Source: Pseudoalteromonas sp. T1lg23B (GTDB lineage: Bacteria > Pseudomonadota > Gammaproteobacteria > Enterobacterales > Alteromonadaceae). Taken from it: a stretch of DNA of 64,000 nt. The first letter of the stretch is position 1; the number at the start of each line of letters is the position of its first letter. This document shows positions 27,956 through 38,700 of this stretch, in pieces. Made by a program: the position numbers and the translations under genes. Under the pieces are notes generated by a model. That model saw only the letters and a program-made list of their open reading frames with translations, had not been told where the DNA came from and searched no databases. The stretch is taken from positions 1 to 64,000 of the forward strand of contig NZ_PQBZ01000013.1 of assembly GCF_002964665.1 (NCBI RefSeq). Reading direction: 5' to 3'.

Positions 27956-28672
27956 TTAGACTGCGACAAATTCCACATAATAAATGGTTTTGAGCACCAC
28001 CGTAGTATTGATAAGAGCATGCATAAGGACGCAAGTTAAAATTGAGTTGGTATGCATTCTAGCAAGACATAGCATGATCCCCTGACAAAATATGATAGCA
28101 ACCAAGTACAGCTCATATTGTGGGTGTACCATGCCCCACAGTAGAGAGGTTAGGATCACAGCGCCAGCAGGGCGTAAAAATGAGCGTGAAAAGCCATGAA
28201 ACAAATAACCACGGAAGAATAGCTCTTCAAAAAGTGGCGCGATAACAATTACCGCGATTAGCAACAACCACAACGCATCGGCAGAGGTGTAAAGAGAAAC
28301 GGCATACTCATCGGCAAAGGGTTTGTCCATTGCATACATGAGCGAATGACTTACCACTAGGAACAAAGCAGTAGCAGCCAGCCATTTGACTAAATCGGGT
28401 GCTGAAGATGCTTTAATCGCCAAATATTGTAAGAAGTCTTTTGTTCCGAATCGCACGAGTGCAAATATCAAGGTCGAGCAGACCAAAAAAGAAGCGAAGG
28501 TGGCTATGGATACAACCCAGGCGTCGCTCGCCTTATTTCCCACAGCTAACTTTGCAGTATCTACATAGTGCGAAGAAACGCTGTCTTGCACCAGTATGAA
28601 GAAGAAAAGAATGAGCGCTCCACCAAGTAAAGTGCCTATAAAGCCAAAATAGTGATCGGTTTGTCTAATCAT
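27956..28672 (-). CDS. CPBP-family intramembrane metalloprotease (CAAX/ABI type)
   Basis: About 238 residues, polytopic. The CPBP motifs are present: EELFFRG (the EExxxR pair), LLWGMVHPQY with the first His, and VLMHALIN with the second His. These proteins are membrane proteases; in bacteria some give self-immunity to bacteriocins, while many have unknown targets. The open frame extends to 28702, but the ATG at 28672 has ATAAGGA eight bases upstream. Nothing nearby suggests a bacteriocin. Confidence 0.84.
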   Translation of the reverse strand: MIRQTDHYFGFIGTLLGGALILFFFILVQDSVSSHYVDTAKLAVGNKASDAWVVSIATFASFLVCSTLIFALVRFGTKDFLQYLAIKASSAPDLVKWLAATALFLVVSHSLMYAMDKPFADEYAVSLYTSADALWLLLIAVIVIAPLFEELFFRGYLFHGFSRSFLRPAGAVILTSLLWGMVHPQYELYLVAIIFCQGIMLCLARMHTNSILTCVLMHALINTTVVLKTIYYVEFVAV

Positions 28673-28702
28673 TAGAATATTCCTTATAGTCGTAGCAGAC
28701 AT

Positions 28703-29783
28703 TTGTTTATAACGTTAATTTTTCAATTCACGTTTATCCATTACCAGCCACACGAACTACCTGCGCAGATCACGGCTACGCAGCATTGAGTCGTTGATAT
28801 ACATTCCATGTAATAGGCACGATATTGATAAATAGTGAGTTGTTGTAGTAATGGTAAGAATAGCGCCATATGAATAGGGTTCTTGCTCTACCATACGGGA
28901 ATGACATTAACACAGAGATAACAACTTAGTAATATGAATTATGTAATATCTTATTACTGAATTATTGCCAAAACCGATCTCAAGTGGCTCTTCAAGATTA
29001 GTACAGTTGAGTCCAGTCTACTACCTGACAGTTCGTACAGGACGGGCAAAAACGATGGTTTTTATTGCTACCTGATAGTTCCTACAGGCAGGGTGAAAAT
29101 ATCGCATTTCCGAGTGCTCAAAAAGCACTTTCTGGGGTACTTACAATCAGCGGTCCTACCATCAAAAAGCTGCATAATCTCATTCGTCAAACTATTGCTA
29201 ATAGCCCACTATTATTAGCTTTGCGGCCCATCAAGTAGTGTTAAGCAATTCATTATAACGACCTAAACACGTCATGATTACCATAGAAAAGCGCAACAAT
29301 TTTTAGCGTGCGCTAATGAACTATAAGGCGGCAAAATAGCGTCGAAACCTCTCCTCTTACACTTACCTAGTATTTATCCCAGTACTGCTCAATCACCACA
29401 TCGTAGACAATTTGTTCAAGCCTGTATTGATGCGCTCCATACATGACAACTTCTTTAATGAAGCTAGCTCAACTTAGAAAGCTTCACTTATTAAATAAGG
29501 ATAAAGAAGGAGGTAAGCACTCACTTAAGAAGGTGCAGGATGCGTTTCAATATGGCGGCAAACCTTACATAGATAAGTAGTCATGCTGACGGTAAGGGGA
29601 GCTTATTGGTTCGTTGGCATCATTTTGAATGAGAAATGAGGCGGTAAATAGAGTGCTAGTTGTGTGCAGCTTTTTATGACTTAAACACCCGCTTCTACAA
29701 CGATGGAGCGGTGTGTTAGGGCGGTATCCGAACACATGGTTAGTGAATAAATTCTAATAAAACAATAATAAGGGAAGCAATAT
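28703..29783. other. About 1.1 kb without a convincing gene, upstream of the NRPS-PKS locus
   Basis: Short fragments only. A 45-codon frame (29443-29580, starting MTTSLMKLAQLRKLHLL) has no good ribosome site and is not recognised. The stretch around 29100-29250 has short open pieces in several frames that look decayed. Two near-identical 21-bp units are listed separately. The promoter of the synthetase operon is expected near the 3' end, but no clear boxes or regulator gene are seen. This may be old mobile-element debris. Confidence 0.5.
29021..29088. repeat. Pair of 21-bp direct repeats
   Basis: CTACCTGACAGTTCGTACAG (plus G) at 29021-29041 and a copy with two changes at 29068-29088, 47 bp apart. 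Each unit is bounded by CCTG and CAGG, so each could form a small hairpin. Function is unknown. Confidence 0.6.
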
Positions 29784-32777
29784 ATGCCTGAAGCATTTAG
29801 CTTAAGATTGGACAATGAACAGGTGCCATTTAGCAATCTGGTAGAGATTGTACAGTGGCACTTGCAGCGTCATCCTGATCGAGAGGTGTTTCAATTTCTT
29901 AAAGACGGTGAAGTTGAGTGTCACCCGGTAAGCTATTTTGAATTAGATCAAAAAGCCAAAGAAATTGCAGTGCAGTTGTTGAGTGAAGCTCAGTGTGGAG
30001 ATAGAGCTCTACTTGTTTTGCAAAATGGAATTGACTTTATTACAGGGTTCTTTGGTTGTTTATATGCTGGCATATGCGCCGTACCTGTTTACCCACCTCA
30101 AAATCGCCAAGCATATTTAGAGCGATTAGAAATGATAGCCACGGATTGCCAAGCACGTTTTGTGTTGGGGACCCGTGATTACTTTGATAATGCACAGTCG
30201 CGCTTAGAAGCGTTTGAAACGCTCGGCAAGGCAACCAAAATCGCAGTAGATGAGCGTGAAGAAAATACCTCTGGGTATGTATTACCCGCGCTTAACCAAG
30301 ATAGTCTGGCATTTTTACAATATACCTCAGGTTCAACGTCTGCACCCAAAGGGGTGATGGTGACGCACGGTAACTTGATCAACAACATTGCATCCATGCA
30401 AGCATGTTTTGGTCATGATGAACAAACCATCATCGCTTCATGGTTACCTATGTTCCACGACATGGGGTTGATTGGTGCGGTGTTACAGCCAATTTGTATC
30501 GGCGGAAAAGTGATTGCCATGACGCCTGCGGCATTTCTACAAAAGCCCATGCGCTGGTTAGATGCAATTTCAAAGTACCGCGCTACTTCCTCTTTTGCAC
30601 CTAACTTTGCCTATGATCTATGTGTCAGTAAAGCCACAGAAGAAGACCTACAGCGTCTTGATTTATCAACTTGGACAATGGCTCTAAATGGTGCTGAGCC
30701 AATCAAGCCAGACACTGTCAAAGCGTTTGCAAACAAGTTTGCGCCGTGTGGTTTACACGCCAACACTATGTATCCTGGCTATGGTTTGGCTGAAGCAACG
30801 CTGTTTGTATCTGGTGCTGAGCGCCTCAGTGCACCGCAGTTTTTAGAGGTATCGGTTTCTAATTATCAACATAGAGACTTAGTCAAACCCGCCGCAACTG
30901 GTGAAGTCACCAGAGAGCTTGTCAGTTCAGGTATCCCCAGCCCTTACAACGATGTTGTCATTGTTGACCCAGAGGATCACAGCCGCTTAGCAGATGGCCA
31001 AGTGGGTGAAGTGTGGGTACGAGGGGAGAACGTGGCCTCTGGATATTGGCAGAATGAAGAAAAAACCATTGAAACGTTCAGAGCCACCATCAGCGGAGAA
31101 GGCGATGTTCACTACATGCGTACCGGTGACTTGGGCTTTATTCACCAACAACATCTATTCATTTGTGGTCGTATTAAAGAGCTTATCATTATTCGTGGCG
31201 CGAACTTCTATCCACAAAATATCGAGCAAACATTACAAAATAATATTGATGGTCTGAAACCTAACGGTGGTGCAGCGTTTACGATTGAGCATGAGGGTGA
31301 AGATGCGCTGGTCATCGTCCAAGAAGTTGAAAGAACTTGGCTTAAAAAAGTTGACCCTGAAGCAGTAGCACAGCAAGCGCGCGCAGCAATAGCCAGCGAG
31401 TACGGCTTGTCTCTACATGCATTTGTCATGATCCGCCCGATGACTCTACCAAAAACATCATCCGGAAAAATACAGCGTAGCCGAGCGAAACAATACTTTG
31501 AAAGTGGCGAGCTTAAGGTGGTGTCAGAGACCGTATTTGCAAGCGCCTCAACAGGCAGCGATGTGGAACATTCATCACTGGATACTAAGTCACTGACCCT
31601 TGGCTCTGAGCTAGCTGATGTGGTGTTGGGATTGGCCTTGTTGATTGCCAATAAAGCCAAGTTACCCGTTGCACAGTTGGATATTGAACAATCGATCATT
31701 CATACCGGCTTAGATTCCATTACGCTCAACAGTTTAGTGGCAACGGTCAAGCATGTGTTTGGGGTCACTTTATCGCTAGGTGAATTACTGCAATCGAGCT
31801 CACTACTGGACATTGCACAAAACATTGTTACGCAAAGACATTCTGGACAAGGCACCTCATTACTCGCGGTCAATCAGACCAGCCATGCACCACAAGATGT
31901 GTTTGATCTCAGTGTTAACCAAATGCAGATGTGGTTATTACATCAAAAAGCACCAAACAGTGCAGCGTACAACGTACCGATGTGTTTACAGGGCAAATTT
32001 GATACAGCGAAACTTGAGCGTGCGTTAACGCATATGCTGCAAGCCAATCCTATCTTGCGTACCCAAATCTCCTTTAATGCCCAACAAGATAAGTGGCAGC
32101 AACGCATTTTGCCAATGCCTGAAACGGTGTTGGTTGAACATGCTCAAGCGCTAGAATCGCTAGAAGTGGCACGTAGCACCCTTCTTGACGCTGCGAAGCA
32201 ACCTTTTGATTTAGCAAATGAACCTTGTTATCGCTTTGAGTTATTCAAGCTCGCTGATGGCAGCCAGTGTCTGCTGTTGACCTTCCATCATATGGTGGTT
32301 GATTTGACTTCAATGCTGGGGTTAACCAAGCGCTTGTTGGCTGAGTTAAACTCTCAGGATATGGCGCCATTGCACACAGGTGCAAGCTACCAAGACTTTA
32401 TTGCATGGCAGTGTGCACAGGCTGAATCAGATAAAGGTCAAAACAGCGCCCGTTATTGGCAAGAAAAACTGGCCGCGGATCTACCGGCACTACAATGGCC
32501 GATGCGTAACAGTCAACCGGACATGACACCAGGGCAAGGCACATCGTTTGAATTTGCCAGTGACTTTACTACGGCGGAGCTAAATCAAGCATGTCAGCAG
32601 CTAGGATGCACTCAAAACAGCTTCATCTTTAGCGCCTATCAACTGTTTTTGACTAAGTTGTGTCATGAACGCCAATTTGCTGTAGGCATTTTGAATACGG
32701 GTCGAGTGGCTCCAGAGTTTATTGATAGCACAGGTTACTTCGTTGAACCTCAAGTATTTTGGCCGATGTGGGTCTAA
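29784..32777 (+). CDS. NRPS, 5' part: FAAL-ACP-condensation (frameshifted before its end)
   Basis: 997 residues. Domain 1 (about 1-590) is a fatty acyl-AMP ligase: AMP loop YTSGSTSAPKG near 180, SWLPMFHDMGL and the C-terminal KTSSGKIQRS. FAALs pass acyl-adenylates to a carrier without CoA. Domain 2 (about 610-690) is the acyl carrier, with the phosphopantetheine Ser in GLDSITL (about 644). Domain 3 is a condensation domain with HHMVVDL near 835, cut short. After GYFVEPQVF the frame goes wrong at TTTT (32757-32760), while the other frame continues with LADVGLN, the rest of the same C domain. One missing T would join them. The real gene is probably 29784-41293. AAGGGA lies 8 bases before the ATG. 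Confidence 0.9.
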   Translation: MPEAFSLRLDNEQVPFSNLVEIVQWHLQRHPDREVFQFLKDGEVECHPVSYFELDQKAKEIAVQLLSEAQCGDRALLVLQNGIDFITGFFGCLYAGICAVPVYPPQNRQAYLERLEMIATDCQARFVLGTRDYFDNAQSRLEAFETLGKATKIAVDEREENTSGYVLPALNQDSLAFLQYTSGSTSAPKGVMVTHGNLINNIASMQACFGHDEQTIIASWLPMFHDMGLIGAVLQPICIGGKVIAMTPAAFLQKPMRWLDAISKYRATSSFAPNFAYDLCVSKATEEDLQRLDLSTWTMALNGAEPIKPDTVKAFANKFAPCGLHANTMYPGYGLAEATLFVSGAERLSAPQFLEVSVSNYQHRDLVKPAATGEVTRELVSSGIPSPYNDVVIVDPEDHSRLADGQVGEVWVRGENVASGYWQNEEKTIETFRATISGEGDVHYMRTGDLGFIHQQHLFICGRIKELIIIRGANFYPQNIEQTLQNNIDGLKPNGGAAFTIEHEGEDALVIVQEVERTWLKKVDPEAVAQQARAAIASEYGLSLHAFVMIRPMTLPKTSSGKIQRSRAKQYFESGELKVVSETVFASASTGSDVEHSSLDTKSLTLGSELADVVLGLALLIANKAKLPVAQLDIEQSIIHTGLDSITLNSLVATVKHVFGVTLSLGELLQSSSLLDIAQNIVTQRHSGQGTSLLAVNQTSHAPQDVFDLSVNQMQMWLLHQKAPNSAAYNVPMCLQGKFDTAKLERALTHMLQANPILRTQISFNAQQDKWQQRILPMPETVLVEHAQALESLEVARSTLLDAAKQPFDLANEPCYRFELFKLADGSQCLLLTFHHMVVDLTSMLGLTKRLLAELNSQDMAPLHTGASYQDFIAWQCAQAESDKGQNSARYWQEKLAADLPALQWPMRNSQPDMTPGQGTSFEFASDFTTAELNQACQQLGCTQNSFIFSAYQLFLTKLCHERQFAVGILNTGRVAPEFIDSTGYFVEPQVFWPMWV

Positions 32778-35700
32778 ATACTGCATTTCCTGAGTTAGTT
32801 GCACAGACGCAACAGCAGTTATTTACCATGATTGAACATGCAGGTAGCTCGCTACAAAGCATGTTGGCGCAAGAAAGCAAGCATGAACAATCGTTACAAA
32901 CCTTGTTTACCTTTTACCCTCATCAAGAGCATGCCATTGCACCGTTTAATGCAGCTATGGAGCCTCGTTCTATTAGTGGCGGTGAAGCTTATCAACATAT
33001 TCCTTTGCCTGCTCTAGGGGCGCAGTTCGATTTATCTCTTATAGCGGCCGATGATGGTGAACAATTACAGTTCAGATTCGAATATCACAATGAGTTGTTC
33101 AGCGAGCAACATATTGCAAAATTTGCTGAGTTCTTTAGCCATGTGATGCAAGCTTTGGTGAAGCAACCACAGTTGTGCTCGCAGCAGCTTGCTTTGCAAC
33201 CAGCGCAAACCCATGATCACGGGCTTTTACAAGCTAGCTTCACAAACAAGGAGTTTTCAGCACAGGGCCATGTTCATGAGCTGATCGCGCAACAAGCACA
33301 ACGTAACCCAGATGCCATTGCTTGTCGTTTTCAAGATGAAACATTGAGCTATAGCCAGCTTGAGGCCAAAGCGAACGGCTTGGCTAAGTTACTGATAGAG
33401 AGAACGGCTCATCAGGCGCCAGTGGGAATTTATGCTGAGCGTTCGTTAGAATTGGTGGTTGCTATTGTTGCGTGTTTAAAAGCGGGTTGCCCTTACGTAC
33501 CCATTGACCCAACTCAGCCAGATGAGCGTGTTGCGACCATCATAGAGACCGCAGCAATTGAGCTGCTGTTAAGTAATCAGCCTCAGTTACCTTGTGATAT
33601 TCAAGCTATCACGCTGAGTGTAGCCGAGATTGAGGCGTTAGATGCCGAGGCTTTGCCGGTGCGTCCAATCGCTGAAAACGACCTCGCTTACATCATTTTT
33701 ACCTCAGGTTCGACGGGAACGCCGAAAGGAGTGATGAACAATCACGCTGCAATTCGCAACCGTGTGCTTTGGATGCAAGACGAATATCAGGTTACGCACC
33801 ATGATGTGATATTACAAAAAACCCCGTATACCTTTGATGTCTCGGTTTGGGAGTTCCTATTACCTTTGATAAGCGGTGCCACTTTGCTGTTAGCAAAACC
33901 GCAAGGGCATAAAGACAGTGATTACCTGAGTGATTTAATCGCGGCTGAAAACGTCACACTACTGCACTTTGTGCCTTCTATGTTAGAAGTGTATTTGGGG
34001 AATCCAAATACGCAGCTAGCGAGCGTTCGTGACGTGTTCTGTAGTGGTGAAGCCCTATCAGTGGATTTGCAAAATCGCTTTTTTGCACGCTTCTCTCATT
34101 GTCGCTTGCATAACCTTTATGGCCCGACAGAGGCCGCGATAGATGTGACCTTCTGGCAGTGTGAGCCAAATTCACAAAGTGCTTTTGTACCCATTGGTCG
34201 TGCTATCGATAATATTCAGCTTCACGTGTTGGATGCTGAATTACAACCAGTGCCTGTGGGTTGTTTGGGCGAGCTTTATATTGCAGGTATTGGCTTAGCG
34301 AATGGTTATGTTAACCAACCTGAGCTGACGGCTAAAACCTTTATTGATAATCCTTTCTCGGCACAAACAGGTGCCAAAATGTACCGTACTGGTGACTTGG
34401 TACGCTACGACCAAGGCGGTGTGATTGAATACATTGGGCGCACCGACTCACAGGTCAAGGTACGTGGTTTTAGAATTGAGTTGGGCGACATTGATGCGCA
34501 CCTGCTGGCAATTGAGCAAGTGCTCGAAGCCGCGACCATTTTGGTAGGCGAAGGGTCCGACAAGCAACTTGCCTCTTATGTAGTGCTTAACGACGCGCTA
34601 AACAGTGATGATATTAAGGCTCAACTAAGTGCAGCTCTACCACAGTACATGGTGCCTACATACATTACGGTTATGGATGCCATGCCAATCAATGCCAATG
34701 GTAAGTTAGATAGAAAGGCATTACCGGCACCACAACTGGCATTGAATGAAAGTGCCTATGTTGCGCCAGCGTCTAAAAATGAACAATTACTGGCAAATAT
34801 CTGGGCACAAGTGTTGAATCTTGATGTCAAGGTGATCAGTCGTACGCACAACTTCTTCGATTTAGGTGGCCACTCATTAGCCGCTGCGAAGGTTGCAACG
34901 CTGGCCAAGCTAACGATGCGTAATGTGTTCGATGCGCCCGTTTTAGCAGAGCAAGTAAAGTATCTAGATAATCAGGCTGCGGATGGTCAGGCACCGATTT
35001 CAAGAATTGCGCGAGATAGCGAGCGCTTTCCTCTGTCACCTGCACAGTCACGCCTTTGGTTCCTAAACCAATTCCAAGAGTTAGGAGGCGCATACAACAT
35101 TCCAACTGTGTTGCAGTTAACAGGTCAGTTGGATGTGAATGCCTTACTGAGCAGTATTGAGCAGGTGGTAGCGCGACACGAAATTCTTCGTACTCGCTAT
35201 GCAAGTGAAGACAATGTGCCTTATCAATACGTTGTACAGGATGCCACGCTTGAGGTAGAGCAACTAGATTGGAGTGACATGAGCGATGCGCAGCGTGATG
35301 AAGCCAGAGCACAGTTTATGGCAACACATGCACAAAGTGCTTTCGATCTAGCGTGTGATTTACCAATCCGTGCGGCATTGATTAAAGAGCAGCACGCGCG
35401 TTATACACTGTGTCTGTGTTTGCATCACATTGCCGCTGACGGTGTGTCGCTGGCTCTGTTATTAGAGCAGATAAGCGCACACTACACGCAGCAAGATACT
35501 GACTTAGCAACAGTGCAGCTACAGTATTTAGATTACTGTCAATGGCAGGCGCAACGCTTATCAAACCGTGAGTTTACCGCTCAACATCTAGAATTTTGGA
35601 CCGAGCAGCTACAGGGGCTTAAACCTTTACTGCCATTGCCTACAGACCATCCAAGACCGGCGTATCAAACCACGGCAGGCGAGTGTGTGGCACTGAATTT

Positions 35701-38700
35701 AGATGCCGAGATGGTGGCACAGCTACAGCGTATTGCCTCACAACACAATGCCAGCTTGTACATGGTGCTACTGAGTGCCTACAAACTATTACTGTCAATC
35801 TATAGTACCGAGCAAGACATTGCTGTCGGCACACCGGTTTTAGGTCGCCCTCATACGCAGCTAGATGATGTCTTTGGCTTCTTCGCTAACACCGTGGTGC
35901 TGCGCAATCAGATAGACAGTTCAGCGACGTTCGAGCAGTTGCTTGCGCAAGTCAAAGAAACCACCTTGGCAGCCTTTGAACATCAGGACTTGCCGCTGGA
36001 TATGTTGATTGAAGCATTGCAAATCCCACGTAGTTCTAGCTACAGCCCTTTATTCCAAGTGATGTTTAGCTTGGAGCAGCAGCAAGATTTAGCTGGGTTA
36101 TTTGGACAACAGTTAGACGTAGCCCGTATCGCTCGACTACATCAGGTGGCTAAGTTTGACTTGTCTATGATGTTAGAGCAGCACGATGCAGGCGTAACTG
36201 GGTACTTAGAGTTCAATACGGACTTATTCGATAAGCAGACTATTGCACAATTTGCTAAGCATTTTACCACCTTGCTAAGTGCCATCACGGCCTGTCGTAA
36301 CCTCGATAAAGTTGCACTGAAAGAGCTGAACTATTTAGAGCGTCCAGAGCTTGAGTTGTTAGCGCAGATGAGTGAAGGACCAGCAGCGGTATTCACCAGT
36401 GTCACTGAACAATTTGATCAGCAGGTTGCTTGCCACCCTCATAAAGTCGCGGTGTCATGTGGTGACATGAGCCTGACCTATCAACAACTGGCAGAGCGTG
36501 CAAATCAGGTTGCCAATGTACTGATTGCAAAAAATATCAGCGGTGCGATAGGGGTCAGTCTCAAACCAAGTTGTGAAGCCGTAGTGGCGTTGCTCGCCGT
36601 GCTTAAAGCGGGCGCACATTATGTGCCATTAGATAGCCAGTTACCTGCACAGCGCATGGACCATATCGTTAACGAAAGTGCGATGTCACATGTGCTTGTG
36701 GATGACACAACTGAACACGCATTTACTGAGCGCAACGTTGTTAATGTGCAACAAGTGTCATCACAGACTCCTATTGAGCTTGAGTGTAGCAATCATGCAG
36801 ATGACCTAGCATATTTGATGTTTACTTCGGGCTCAACGGGTACGCCAAAAGGCATCACTATTCGTCATGGCAGCATCACCCGTTTAGTCAAAGATGCGCG
36901 CTACGTCACCTTAAACGAACAGACCGTTATGCTCCAAGCTGCATCGCTGTCTTTTGATGCGGCGACCTTTGAAATTTGGGGAGCATTACTCAACGGTGGA
37001 CGCTTGGTCATTCATAACAATGAAGTGGTTTCAAGCGAATCGTTACAAGCCCTGACAGAGGTGAATACCGCCTGGTTGACGGCATCGCTTTTTCATCAAT
37101 TGGTTGATGAAAATCCTCATTGTCTGGCCGCGCTTAACCAGTTGTTAGTGGGGGGGGATGTGGTGTCTGCGGAGCATGTTGCTAAAGCCTATGCCTGCAA
37201 CCCAAACATTCAAATCATTAATGGTTACGGTCCAACTGAGTCAACTACATTTGCCGCGACACATCGAATTGACGCCAAGGCCATAGCTTGCTCACGGGGC
37301 AGTATTGCCATCGGTAAACCAATTAATGGTACTCAGTTATATGTATTAGATGCCCATCAGCGCCCGGTACCATTCAATGTGGTCGGCGAGTTGTACATTG
37401 GTGGTTTAGGTTTGGCCACGGGGTATATCAATCAACCACAATTGAATGCAGCGCAGTTCATTGAGTGTGCGCCACTGGGCACAGAGGTACAGCGTTTGTA
37501 TCGCTCGGGCGATTTAGTACGCCGTTTGCCAAGCGGTGACATCGAGTTTGTTGGTCGTGCCGATGAACAGGTGAAGCTACGTGGTTTCCGTATTGAATTG
37601 GCAGAAATTGATGCCGTATTAGCCAGTCAAGAGCATGTTGATAACTGCGTTACTTTGCTGGTGGACGATATGCTGGTCAGTTATGTGGTTGCTAAACAGC
37701 ATGGTGTAGAAACATTGCGCGAACAGCTACAGCAAGTATTACCGAGCTACATGGTTCCAACCTTCATCATTGCGCTTGATAGTTTGCCACTGACCCATAA
37801 CGGTAAGTTAGACCGCAGAGCGTTACCTGACTACAAAGCATTTATTCAGGATATGAGCGATGATGCGCCAGTGACCGAACAAGAGTCAGCGCTTGCGGCT
37901 TTATGGGCACAATTGCTGCCGCTGGGCGAGCAAGCGATAGGACGCAGCAGTGATTTCTTCGCCTTGGGCGGACACTCACTCCTCGCCGCGAAACTGGTTG
38001 CCAAGTGCGCTAAAGAGCTGAATATGCAAGTCAGTGTGCGTGAGATCTTTGATAACCCTACACTTGCGAATATGGCGACCAAGTTACAACCTTTAAATGT
38101 GGTAACGCCGTTGCGTAAAGCGGATAGAAGCCAATCACACGATTTGTCATATGCACAATCTCGCTTGTGGTTCTTATCTGCAATCGATAATGCCGCCGGC
38201 GCATACAATGTGCCGCTAACCATTAAACTGAGCGCCGACACCCACGCTGTGGATATTTCACAGTTACGTCAAGCGGTGTATAAGTTGGTGGCTCGTCATG
38301 AGGTACTACGTACTCAATACCGCGTTGAGCAAGGTGTACCAAAGCAGCTGGTAATGACAGCCGAAGCGGCACTTGCGCAGTTGGATGTTCCGCTATATCA
38401 AGCACAAGTGCTGACTCAAAGTGTTGAGCAATTTATTCAGACATTTAACGGGGCGTTGTTTGATTTAGAGCACGGCCTACCGATCAGAGCCGCGATTATT
38501 CAAGAGACAAGCGACACCGTGTATCTGGTGCTGTGTATTCATCACATCGCCACTGACGGCAGTTCAATGGCGCTGATTGGTCAGGAATTAGCAGAGCTAT
38601 ATCAACAAGATAAAACAGAGCTGGCTTATCAATACTTAGATTACAGCCAGTGGCAGCAAGCAACCTTAGAACAAGGACAGGCACAACAGCAACTGGCCTA

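Noticed and set aside
29443..29580. 45-codon frame upstream of the NRPS
   Set aside because: No good ribosome site and no family recognised; kept only as a note in the intergenic entry.
32750..32777. Programmed -1 frameshift in the NRPS
   Set aside because: The site G-TAT-TTT-GG does not fit an X-XXY-YYZ slippery heptamer and I saw no obvious downstream stem. A missing base is simpler.
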